NCBI RefSeq assembly: GCF_001761485.1
Contig: NC_090770.1
Coordinates: 1,860,001-1,924,000 of the forward strand
Reading direction: 5' to 3'
DNA from: Yarrowia lipolytica
Lineage: Eukaryota > Ascomycota > Dipodascomycetes > Dipodascales
DNA: 64,000 nt
The notes under the pieces were generated by a model, which saw only the letters and a program-made list of their open reading frames with translations, made no database searches and was not told the DNA's origin. This document shows, piece by piece, positions 21,695-31,484 of this stretch; position 1 is the stretch's first letter; each line of letters begins with the position of its first letter. The position numbers and the translations under genes were made by a program.

Positions 21695-22306
21695 ATGACT
21701 ACCAACGGCAACGACTCGCAAAACTCGATAGGAGCGCTGGGCGCCAGCATTCTGCTGAGTCTGGTGACCCCGCTGACCGAGGAAATCGCAGTCGGCGCGT
21801 TTTTGAAGGAAACCCGGATCCGACAGACGTACGGGTGTGGCAAGGCCGAGGTGACGGGGGCCCAGGCGTCGGGGCCTTCCAACACCAACAAGAAAAAAGC
21901 GGCGGACACAAAACGGGTGGATCTGCAGAGCCAGCGGCTTTTGCCGGCCCAGATTCCGGGCAGAGACATTTTTGGGCGAGAATCGGCGGCCGATAGTCAG
22001 TACTTTGAGTGCCCCAAGTGTATGCGCAAGGTGGCCGGAGCCCGGTTCTGTGCTCATATCGAGCGGTGTTTGAGCGGTGGGGGGCGGAGTGGCCGGGGCT
22101 CTCGTGCCGCCACGTCATCCAACTACTCGGAAACCGCTTCTCCCGCCGGTTCCACAAGCCCAGATCGGGTGCGGACTGCTTCACCCGGGGTGAAGAGAGG
22201 AAAGAGACAGGGCACGGGAGGAGGAGAGGGGATGGTGAAAAAGAGAAGATTGAGTGATGGAGACCGGAAGAGTACGCAGGTGAGCAAATTTTTGGACCGA
22301 ACGTGA
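21695..22306 (+). CDS. SGF11: SAGA deubiquitinase-module subunit Sgf11
   Basis: A 203-residue protein from the ATG at 21695. Sgf11 joins Ubp8, Sus1 and Sgf73 in the SAGA complex and supports deubiquitination of histone H2B. The N-terminal helix (about residues 11-40: SIGALGASILLSLVTPLTEE) is where Sgf11 contacts Sus1 and Ubp8. The C-terminal zinc finger is C106-x2-C109-x11-H121-x3-C125 (CPKCMRKVAGARFCAHIERC), the Sgf11 type, followed by a basic Ser/Arg/Gly tail with KKRR. It is longer than yeast Sgf11 (99 residues) because of the linker (about 48-95) and tail. An in-frame ATG at 21542 would add 51 residues of repeat-derived sequence; I chose the internal start because it puts the conserved helix at the N terminus. 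Confidence 0.92.
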   Translation: MTTNGNDSQNSIGALGASILLSLVTPLTEEIAVGAFLKETRIRQTYGCGKAEVTGAQASGPSNTNKKKAADTKRVDLQSQRLLPAQIPGRDIFGRESAADSQYFECPKCMRKVAGARFCAHIERCLSGGGRSGRGSRAATSSNYSETASPAGSTSPDRVRTASPGVKRGKRQGTGGGEGMVKKRRLSDGDRKSTQVSKFLDRT

Positions 22307-23734
22307 GTCCATCAGGACGTGATATGAGGACGTGGTCCGAATGTCACACACGACCGGATCACCACTGCAGGAGGAAATTTGAGGGCGTAATCCGCCGTAT
22401 CAGACAAGTTTTGAAGACTTCGGAACATACCTGTCTGTCAGCTCTAGACTTACATCTATGAACAGCGGTCTAGGGACCAAAGACTGCAGCACAATCCCAG
22501 TGCAGGTCATGACATGAGTCTGTTACTCGTCAACCTAGCTGTGTAGCGGCCTCACAACTACCACGAAAGGGGCATTTCCGCATCTACAAAGTGCTTCAAC
22601 TTGCATTTATGCTGTCCAAACTCCAGTCCTACTCCCTCTATGATCTGGCGGATTGAAGTCTACGAGTTGGCCTGATCTACTCATGCTTCGAATCCGACTT
22701 AATTGGACACTCCTGCTTGGGGAAAAGGAGTCGAGCTCTGGCCACGACACACTGACCATCTATTGGCATTTTTACTTAGTTCGAACGGACTATTCCACTC
22801 ATCGGTACCTCACAGGTCACATAGACACCTCTTCCACACTCCACTTCAAGCACATGCCGACTATGGCAGATCTCCACAACAAATGGTTCACTTACAAAGT
22901 TTGCGGGTTGTTGACCTACCAGTCTTTTTCAGACTCAACTCCACAGGTTGATAATATCTTTCCGTGTCTGACATTCCGTTTCACCTACCGCCTGAAATAC
23001 GTCTACGGTCTTTCCCCATCAGGACCTCGGTTCGTGAATGGCCGTAGACCTTGGTGTCTTGTCTGTTGATTCCCACCAAGATTGAGTCGACCACTTGTAC
23101 TGACATGCCGAGGCTTTCTCCAAGGATTTCCATCACTCATCTGGTGGAGATTTGAGATGATAGTGGTATCAATGGCGGTGATCTGCTGACTCCTCATCAC
23201 CGTCCGATTCCATAGATGGGTCCTAGCACTCCAGAATCTATTCCCCCGGAGAAGAACCATTCACCTATTCACTTATTCACATATTCACCAGAGGTAGGAG
23301 GCAGGCGCCGCACGACTTATGGCGATACGGCGAGGGTGAACAGCACATCGTAGAACGAATCCGAAGATGATCAAGAAAGAGGAAGAGATGTACAGTATGT
23401 ACAGTACTCGCACTCGCATGAGACAGCGCGGAGGAATACAAGTAATCAGAAAAGAAGCCGGACTTTCCATTTACCCCTCCAATTTGTAGCATCAGTCTCG
23501 CTGTAGTCAACAAACCGCATACAATACCGTCTTTCACAATCTCAGGTACAACCTACACCAATTCCTATACCATCCATTCGTCTATAAGACCTTCCTTCTC
23601 GAGTCTGTGGCAATACTAAGCTAGCCATACTGCAATGGCGATACGGCAGAACCTCAGCCCATGTGCTACGCACTCTAGTATCACGATTATCGTCAAATGG
23701 CGTCATTCGGCGACAATGCGTTCGTGCGTGGCAC
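22307..23734. other. Intergenic stretch between convergent genes
   Basis: This lies between the 3' ends of SGF11 and APT1. It has open frames of 138 and 86 codons with no recognised domains, and a short (TTCAC/TATTCAC) repeat at 23266-23292. I support no gene here. Confidence 0.5.
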
Positions 23735-24418
23735 TTACTCCTTGATGTTTTCCTCGAGCCAGTTGAGAATGTCGGAAATCTCCTCAAAGCCGCACGAATG
23801 GGTGAGGCCCTCGTACTGGTGCCAGTCAACGTTCTTGAACTTGAGCTCGTTGATGATGAAGTCTCTCGAGAGCTTGCCGTAGTCAAAGCGGATCACCTGG
23901 TCGGCGGTGCCGTGGGCTAGAAACATGGGCGTGTCCTGGTTGGTGGTGTTGTGTTGGCTCAGAATGTAGTCCTTGATGGGCACGTAGCCCGACAGCCCCA
24001 CAATTCCGCCCAGCTTGGTCTGGGTCAGACACCCCGTGGCCAGCGACACGGCGCAGCCCTGGCTAAAGCCTCCAATCACAATTCGGTTGGCCGGCACGCC
24101 TGCGTCCGTCTCTTCCTTGATAAGGCTCTCCAGCCGCCCGACGCTCTCCAGAATGCCCTCCTGGTCCTGCGCCGCGTTCACGTTGGCCAATTCCTTGATG
24201 TCGTACCACGACGGCATCCGCATGCCGAAGTTGAGCGACACGGGCTGCTGCGGCGCCTCAGGGAAGATGAACTTGACGTGGTTGAGTCGCTGCGCTTTGC
24301 GGGCCTCTTCGGCCAGAAACATCCATCCGGCTCCCGAGTCGCCCAGCCCGTGCAGAAAGATCACCGTGGCCGTGTGCGCCGCTTTGGCGGGGATTCGTAC
24401 TGCTGGATAGGGAGGCAT
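23735..24418 (-). CDS. APT1: Acyl-protein thioesterase 1
   Basis: A 227-residue alpha/beta hydrolase of the APT1/Tml25 family, which removes palmitoyl groups from proteins such as G-alpha subunits and Ras. The oxyanion and cap loop region HGLGDSGAGW is at residues 23-32. The nucleophile elbow is GGFSQGCAVS with Ser119, the acid is Asp173 in AHGTADQV, and the base is His207 in LTHSCGFEE. All three catalytic residues are present. The length equals the usual size for the family. The chosen ATG gives the canonical MPPYPAVRIPA start. The frame stays open upstream to 24634 and contains an ATG at 24517 that would add 33 residues resembling a mitochondrial presequence. Confidence 0.95.
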   Translation of the reverse strand: MPPYPAVRIPAKAAHTATVIFLHGLGDSGAGWMFLAEEARKAQRLNHVKFIFPEAPQQPVSLNFGMRMPSWYDIKELANVNAAQDQEGILESVGRLESLIKEETDAGVPANRIVIGGFSQGCAVSLATGCLTQTKLGGIVGLSGYVPIKDYILSQHNTTNQDTPMFLAHGTADQVIRFDYGKLSRDFIINELKFKNVDWHQYEGLTHSCGFEEISDILNWLEENIKE

Positions 24419-25359
24419 GGTGTAGTGTAGTGTAGGTGGAGTGGTGGTGGAGTGGAGGTGTAGTGGTAATGTACTGTAATGATAGTGGTCACTTGCTAAC
24501 CGTGTTGACAACCGCTGCATAAACTTTGTGGGGCAAAAGAGTGATAACTGAGAGGGGGGGGGGTCCGAGAGACCACCAGCAAGGGACAAATATCGCCGAA
24601 AATGGAGAGTCTGGTTGGTTTGAGCACCGCACATGACCCCAAACAGTCCGGGCTTCTGTCGTAATGCCCCTGATGTCCTCTAACGCCCTGTCTACTCCGT
24701 CTTGGGTCTGACAAACGCAATTCTTAGACTTGTCATTGGAGTGCTTGGTGCGGTCGGAGTAGGATATTTGCAGTGGTTATGACAACTGTCGGCCGCTACG
24801 ACTACAAGTGGGAATTGTCGTGTGATTATTACTTGATTAATTAATTACTTAATTAAATTAATAAAAGGTCTTATCTGCAATCTCGTACTTGTAGTGTGGT
24901 ATGTACAGTAGTGTATGTATCGTAGCTACTATATATCCAATCATGCTACAGTATAATCCGGATTGATACTACCACCATACCTCAATGACTCTACTTGGGG
25001 CCTTTTAAAACACACAAATCAACACAATTTGGTCTGGCAATTTCAACCCATTTGGCCTTGTCTTTCTATCCCTCTCCGTTCTCGTTTCAGATGCCCCTTC
25101 CTCCCCCTTCCCCCACCTTCTATGCTCAACTACGGCTATACGAAAGTGTACTTGGATTGTGGAGACGTGGGGACGTCGAGGAAGCTTATGAATTACGAGT
25201 TGGGCGGATGTGCCAGTACCAGGATGGACGAGGATGGACGGAGATGGATGAGGATGGTATCATCGTCAATCTGTGGTCACGTGATCGGCCGTTTGGCTTT
25301 TGGGCCGGGGATTGTTTCTAACCGAGTAATTAGCCGAGTATTAAGCGAGGTGAAATTGA

Positions 25360-25445
25360 GGTGGAAAATGGTGGAAGGGTGGACGGGTGGAAAGGGTGGA
25401 AAAAAGGCGGAAAAAGGTGGAAAAAGGTGGAAAAAGGTGAGAAAA
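25360..25445. repeat. GGTGGAAAAA repeat
   Basis: Purine-rich run of seven or eight GGTGGAA(AAA) and GGCGGAAA units on the plus strand. Confidence 0.75.
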
Positions 25446-26329
25446 GGGCGGAAAGTTGACAAGCGACGATCAGAACAGATCGGATCAGACTTGTGGCTTA
25501 TTGTGGCTTGAGATAAACTCGCGCGGAGGGCGTTTGCGGAGTCTAGCCTGATTGGTAGGGGGGTTGTTGGTCAGCTGAATCAGTTCGGATCGCGTCGCAC
25601 CAGATGGAGAAGACATACTGCGAGTGGCACAGCCATTCGGACTAACACGAAACGCTTGATGGGCCCAGGCGGCGACTTGTACGAGCCACTTGTGTGACAG
25701 CTACGTCTATACCAAAGGTTGCCGGATTGCAGAAGGTACTCCAACCGAGATGAGACATGTTATATCTACACGACTCTCGCTTCTGACAACTGCCATGGTG
25801 CAATAGAGATGTCAATCTCACCCAGAAATCGACCTTCAGTCATCGCCGACTGATAACATGACAACCAAACTCCCAGGCGGTGTCTTCTCGGGGTTGATTT
25901 TGGTCATGATCTTGGACTCGCTGACCTACAAGACCTTGGAGGTCAAAATGAAGCTGTTCAGCTGCTGTAATGGACCTAGCAAGACGGATCAACTAAATCC
26001 AAGCCGGTTTCAGTCATTGCAATTGTCTGATACACATCCCAATGGCAGGAACGCACAGGGCCTCAATTGACATTGACGTAAAGAAGATTCCTAGATCTAC
26101 CAGTACAAGTACAAGTACACTGTACATACTCTTACTGTACCGTATGTACCTGGCACGGTCGACTTTTTCTCACATAAGTGCAGTACGGCGCTCTATCAAC
26201 TGTCTCATTGGTACAAGTAAGCCCATGTGCACCGAAAAACCGAACAAACCAAACAATACAGTACAGTATGTACTCCATATCGCACTTTATCATCTCTACC
26301 AAATGACATCTGCGAGAATCGAACTCTGA

Positions 26330-26368
26330 GAAAATAAAATATAAAATATAAAATATAAAATATAAAAC
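26330..26368. repeat. (ATAAAAT)n microsatellite
   Basis: Five perfect 7-base copies, abutting the isolated tRNA T-arm-like fragment at 26296-26330. Confidence 0.85.
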
Positions 26369-26825
26369 CTGCATGCGGCTTTCTTTTGCTGTGGAACTTA
26401 AATACACAAGCAAAAAAGATTAACAAAAAAAAATAACAAAAAATAACATTTTATTCTTTTAAAAAAAGTACGAAACGGACAAACATCACAATTCTACAAG
26501 TACCATAATCATTCACTCATTCAATATCCATTATTTGCATCAATTTCAAGGTGTTTCACGTGACCGCTCACGTCTGTCTGCCACGCGCAATCTGGCACAC
26601 AGACTGGTTCCTTCAAACCTCCCCAGACCCGACCAGACATCCCTCGACCGGACAAAGTCTCCGTAGAGACTGACTGTGGTTGGCAAATCGTCTTGTAACC
26701 GACTAGACCGCCACAGTGCCGTTTTAAGGCGGAATTGGGCCCGTATTTATATTTTCGCAGCTGCAATATGGGAGCAAAAACGAGAGCAAAAACACCGTGA
26801 TGTATTTTGGGGCACGGTGCACTGG

Positions 26826-26904
26826 TGCAAGGAGGCAAGGAGTGCAAGGAGGTGGCAAGGAGGTGAAGGGAGGTGCAAGGAGGTGCAAGGAGGACAATGG
26901 AGGG
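26826..26904. repeat. GCAAGGAGGT repeat
   Basis: Seven or eight imperfect 9-12 base units, all purine-rich on the plus strand. Confidence 0.75.
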
Positions 26905-26998
26905 CATTTGGAGCTGTATCAGGGGACAAAAGTGACTGTTTGGAACTTTTCGGGGTTCAAAATGGGCAGTTGGGTGGTGAGTAAAGCTCCATGGTCAT

Positions 26999-27125
26999 GT
27001 AGTGTCTGTAGTGTCTAGTAGTGTCTAGTAGTGTCAAGTAACTGTCTAGTAACTTTCAAGTAGTGTAGTCAAGTATTGAAGCCAAGTAGTCAAGTAGTCA
27101 AGTATCAATCAAGTAACTGCCAAGT
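26999..27125. repeat. AGTAGTGTCTAGTA / CAAGTAGT repeat
   Basis: A run of short degenerate units mixing GTGTCTAGTA and GTCAAGTA. Confidence 0.65.
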
Positions 27126-28439
27126 AGTCAAGAAACTCTCCACTAATTCCCATTGTACATAGGTGGTATTGGGTGGAGCACTAATGGAGACCCTGACATG
27201 CGACATAATGGACAGAATATGACAATCTGTACATTCTGAGAATCTCTCCAATCACATCTATTAGATGATACAGCTCTTGAGCCAGAAGTAGTATCCAAAT
27301 GATAGTCCCTCCTTGTGTGACATTCTTTAACAAAACACATCAACTAACTCCAACTAAATAAAGCATAGTATAATAGGAGGGAGGTGTCGTCAAAAAGGCG
27401 TCCTGATTGCTCATAACGTGCACCATAAACGTTTAATAAGTCCAGAAAACCTGACGGGGCATCGGTTAACCAGACTCAAAACCACTCCAAGAATTTCAGT
27501 CCCGTCGTTGCCCTCCGTTGTTTCTTTCAAAATGTCAACTGCAGAACTTATACCCCAAGTAATTGCATCAAGTATTAGGATATAATCTCTACCATATTAG
27601 TTCACCCCAAGTAACTCGCAGAGTAAAATGCGGACCCCATACTCACTCGACTGGGGTCTTAAACCCCGAATATCTAGCAAAAAAAAGCCATGTACGCTCA
27701 ACCGATCTTTATATACACCCCCACCCACGTCCATTCCCTGTCTCACATTCCACCTCTACCGCCATTAGGGTCCTGTTAGCGTGCTCCAAAGTACAGTTAT
27801 TTATCGTCCATCGAACACAATAAATATTGACCAAATTGTCTCATGAATCACGCAATCCTATTTCTTTTGTCCATACGAGTACAATGATACCGAATTCCAA
27901 GGTATTCCGAGTCATATAGCTACACCATTTCATATTTCAAATCTCAACAATAGGCAAATAAGCTTCCCGATTTCTCAACAAAAAGTTCCCACAGATTATT
28001 ATTATTATTATTAGATTTTTGTTAAACTATAAACTGCGACAATTATATGTCAACTAGAGACTGACTAGACATGATAATGGGCCACAACGAACCCTTCCAT
28101 TGAACGCTAGAGCCGTCTGAAGGGCCCATTACGCCACTTCACCCTACAAGTATAGTAGTTGCAGTGGTAGCATTTACAAGACCATCAACAACTTTTGCGC
28201 AGGACAGGTGTTACTCATACGCTTCGGAACCCTTCTAGGTCCATCCTGTAGACAGAATTCCAGGCCCTCGTTACATTTCTCCTCGAAATCGATTGATTCG
28301 TATAAATATGTGCATTATGCCGGGTTCAGAAGTTGACATGACCGTAGCTCCTATTACAGATGGGTAATCAGTAGATAGTAATGCAAGCGCAGTAAATGTA
28401 GCAGAAAGCAAGGTAACTACGGTCTGGCGCGTGTGCTGG

Positions 28440-28510
28440 TCCACTCACAACTGCTGTTCGCTCACTGACAACTGCTGTTCGCTCACTGGCAACTGTTGGT
28501 CCGCTCACTC
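28440..28510. repeat. 21 bp tandem repeat downstream of arrestin gene
   Basis: Three copies of CTCACTGACAACTGCTGTTCG with small changes, 30-100 bases past the stop codon of the arrestin-like gene, probably in its 3' untranslated region. Confidence 0.8.
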
Positions 28511-28539
28511 TCGCTTCGCTCGAGTTGGCTCGAGCTGGC

Positions 28540-29688
28540 TCATGTCTTTACAGCCCACGGAGGAACCCCCAAAAACCACAAGGCCCCCGCATCGGTCTCT
28601 CTATACAGCCTCACCGGCGGCTTGCTCTTCTTATCGACCCTCTTTGCCTGCTCCACACACTTGCCGATACTTGCCATGAAACTCATACAGGTAGCATGCC
28701 CAAACGGGGACACAGTGATCTTCTCCTCCGACTCGATATCCTTGGCTCCGGAAAACTTGGCCTTGATCACCAGCAAATACTCGACCTTGTAGAGCGACGA
28801 CTTGGCGGTAAAGCCGCTCATGGCTATCGTGGGCACATCCTGTCGCTCCTTGGCAACAATGGAGTCCTTGTCCTTGGGCTCATATTGAGGATAGTCCATG
28901 GAGAGCTCAAACTTGAAGTCCCGTGCCAGCTTCTGGTCCACCTGCTTGGTGTTTTTCACCACCTTGCGTCTCTTTTCCACCGGCTCGTCTCCCTCGGGGT
29001 TGTATGTGATCACCTCCACAACCTGGATGCTGACCTTGACCAGCTTGACTCTTTTGGACTTGCTGCCGATATCGGGGTTGGCGGCGACCTTGATGTACAC
29101 CTGAATGGGGTCCAGCGGTCCAAACGATGACACGGGATAGGTGTAGTCGACATCAACTAGGTGATCTGCCGACTGCACCTTTTTGACCACCGGTACCTTG
29201 AAGCTGCCAAAAGTCGACAGCGTGTCGTATCGCTTGATTCGAATGGGGTGAGACGTGTGCATGATCTGGTTAGACCCGTATGTGACGGTGACAAAGATCT
29301 TGTAGGTAGTTTCGACGCTGTTTTTGCCCAGCGAAATGCTGGCTGGCAACGGCCGGTTGGTGGGCATCTCGTAGATGAACGGAAGGTCCATGGCGACGAC
29401 GGTTTCGCTGGCGCGCCCGGCCGATGTCTGAAACAGCGATTGCTCCTGGCCAATTAGAAACGACTGCTCTTTTTTGGGCGCGTTGATTCCGGGCTTGGAC
29501 GACGGCGCGTGGATCGTGTCGGTTCGGTACAGAGCTATCGACACGAGCGAAATCTTCTGCAACGAGCCGTCCTTGGACCGGATCTCCACCGACCCTTCCA
29601 ATCGTGGCCATGACGCCGCAATGCCCGGGAACCCGAACACAATGTCCTCGTTTGGAGGTCCGTTGATGGACACGTCTATAGGAAACAT
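28540..29688 (-). CDS. Arrestin-domain protein
   Basis: A 382-residue protein with the two beta-sandwich halves of fungal alpha-arrestins. The N-terminal half is about residues 1-160 (FPIDVSINGPPNEDIVFGFPG, then LEGSVEIRSKDGSLQKISLVSIALYR and LPFIYEMP). The C-terminal half is about 170-345 (VVKKVQSADHLVDVDYTYP, FGPLDPIQVYIKVAANPD, SSLYKVEYLLVIKAKFSG). Fungal members adapt the Rsp5 ubiquitin ligase to plasma-membrane transporters or act in pH signalling. No clear PPxY or PY motif is visible, so it may act through a partner or be a scaffold of another type. It is short for the family and I assign no symbol. The start is the first ATG. An array of four CACGTG sites lies 47-134 bases upstream. 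Confidence 0.85.
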   Translation of the reverse strand: MFPIDVSINGPPNEDIVFGFPGIAASWPRLEGSVEIRSKDGSLQKISLVSIALYRTDTIHAPSSKPGINAPKKEQSFLIGQEQSLFQTSAGRASETVVAMDLPFIYEMPTNRPLPASISLGKNSVETTYKIFVTVTYGSNQIMHTSHPIRIKRYDTLSTFGSFKVPVVKKVQSADHLVDVDYTYPVSSFGPLDPIQVYIKVAANPDIGSKSKRVKLVKVSIQVVEVITYNPEGDEPVEKRRKVVKNTKQVDQKLARDFKFELSMDYPQYEPKDKDSIVAKERQDVPTIAMSGFTAKSSLYKVEYLLVIKAKFSGAKDIESEEKITVSPFGHATCMSFMASIGKCVEQAKRVDKKSKPPVRLYRETDAGALWFLGVPPWAVKT

Positions 29689-31484
29689 GAGGGGGGGTAA
29701 GGGTGGGGGCGTTCCAGCTGTCGGTTGAGTAGGTCACGTGTTGTCGGTTTGTGTCTTTGGAGTCACGTGTTGTCGTCTGTGTGTCCTTGGATCACGTGGT
29801 TTCTTTCACGCTTGGTCACGTGCGTGGTTCTCGCGGTGAGGTTCAGAAATAAAAAAATGGCGATATCGCCAGATGAGATGGTTTCATCTTGTGCAGATTT
29901 CATGTACATCTGTAGGCACACGATAGTTAGTCAGCAGGAGGAGCCAGAACACGAGGCGGGGGGTTAATTGGAATTTTAAAAGGTGAATTTTGTAGCTGGA
30001 GGAGCGGAGAATATAGTGGTTGTTTTATTTTTTGCCAATAGGAGCCGAATTGGCCAAGTTTTAACAGTTTTTGTAATTTCAAAAATGACTGCCGTTAGTG
30101 GGTATTTTGGAGTTATCTGTTGGAGCTATGGAGGGAGAATAAGTGTCTCCAGAACAGGTTGTGGGCGGAGTAGAGACATTTGGGTAATCGGGGAAGATTC
30201 AATGAGGCCAGGGCTATCTACTGGAGTATTTAATTCATCATTGTGATGACTACGGGCCCTATTGGGTTGACTGTTTCCCTTTTCATCTTTTTTTAACAAT
30301 ACTTGTACTGTACTTGACGTTACTTTATGTTTCGGTTATTAAACTAACTATAGCTGCTCTCCTTAACAGCAACATATTATGTTATAAAAACAAAACATAT
30401 TACTGTATTAGGCAAGTCTTACAAGTCTATCTTCAGAGAGATAAAAACAAAACATAAACATCTATTGTCACAGTTAATTTGGATCACAACACGAGACTCA
30501 TCCAGTCGCTCACTATCACCCTGTTGGAGAACCGTTCAAGACAAATCCCGCTTTCTGGAACCTACATCCCCATGCCAGAACGCCCCCAGTGTCTGGATCA
30601 AAACACATGGTCTCAAACTGAAACGTCATACCCACCAAAAATGACATATGAAGCCTTTCTCCCTCCTGAAATCCCAGCAGTGGACCTTTTCTGGTCACGT
30701 GACTTCTCTCTTTGGATGTGTCTGGGTTGTGGGGTTGTAGCGTCTGTAGTAGCGTCTAATGTTGACCTGTTTCCCGGGATGGGAAGTTGACTAGGAATGA
30801 GTGAGTTACTGAGTTACTGAAAAAACAGATCTATTGTATATGAAGTTGCAGACGGAAATGTCTACAAGAAAGAGCCACCGGTGATGTTTGAATGTTGAAT
30901 GTCAGCATTGCAGTTAACAGAGTGGGTACCAGTACGCTGGAGTACAAGTGCTCTGACAGTTGTGCGAGTACAAGTACAATCCATCCATCCAACCATTCCA
31001 GAATTCTTTCGGTCACCAAATTGCAACTCACTCCCAGATCAACATATTCTTTCAGCAACTTTTCACTTAATCATATTCTTCCAGTTCAGCTCCTATAACC
31101 AATTCTCATAGGAACATCGACACTTTCCAAAAATCTAATCAAAACCAATCCCGACATTGTCAAATGACAAATAAAGCATTTATTGAAAAAATGAACGCTC
31201 CTCTGGTGGAATTTCGCCCTCCAAACCGATTTTCTCACCCAAAATCAAACCCACATAAAACACTACTCCATATATTCCCCCTCCAAAATCGAACCCACAA
31301 CCTCATCACCCCACCGAAATTAAACTTTATCACCATCGCCATGACAACCTCGTGCATATCTCCTGTACCGTTTTAGGAAACCCCCAAATAGCCATCTGAA
31401 ATACAGACAGTACATATTATAGCAACGTCTTCAGGGAGACTCCAAACAACTTCTGTCATCTGCACCGCCAGAAAGCGCAATATT
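29689..31484. other. Divergent intergenic region, arrestin gene / LIM gene
   Basis: Holds the four-copy CACGTG array near the arrestin start, a CACGTG at 30697, an A+T-rich stretch at about 30280-30470, and short GTAC-rich microsatellites near 30925-30980. No gene is supported. Confidence 0.5.
29735..29822. promoter_or_regulatory. Four-copy CACGTG array upstream of arrestin gene
   Basis: CACGTG occurs at 29735, 29764, 29793 and 29817. The first three are spaced exactly 29 bases apart within a repeated unit GTCACGTGTTGTCG...CTTGGA. The array is centred about 90 bases upstream of the ATG at 29688, a normal place for a yeast upstream activating sequence. A bHLH-type regulator is the likely reader (inference). 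Confidence 0.65.

Larger units (their letters stand above)
24419..28539. other. 4.1 kb gene-free stretch
   Basis: This runs from the APT1 start to the 3' end of the arrestin-like gene. It contains GTGTA and GTGGA repeats just upstream of APT1, TTAATTAA-rich sequence at about 24830-24866, minisatellites at 25360-25445, 26330-26368, 26826-26904, 26999-27125 and 28440-28510, and a CACGTG at 25278. A fragment at 26296-26330 resembles a tRNA T-arm in isolation. No gene is supported. Confidence 0.5.

Noticed and set aside
26296-26330. tRNA-His-like 3' end on the minus strand (AGTTCGATTCTCGCAGATG)
   Set aside because: It resembles a T-arm and acceptor end, but the stems do not pair fully and the rest of a tRNA is absent upstream, where an ATAAAAT microsatellite lies.
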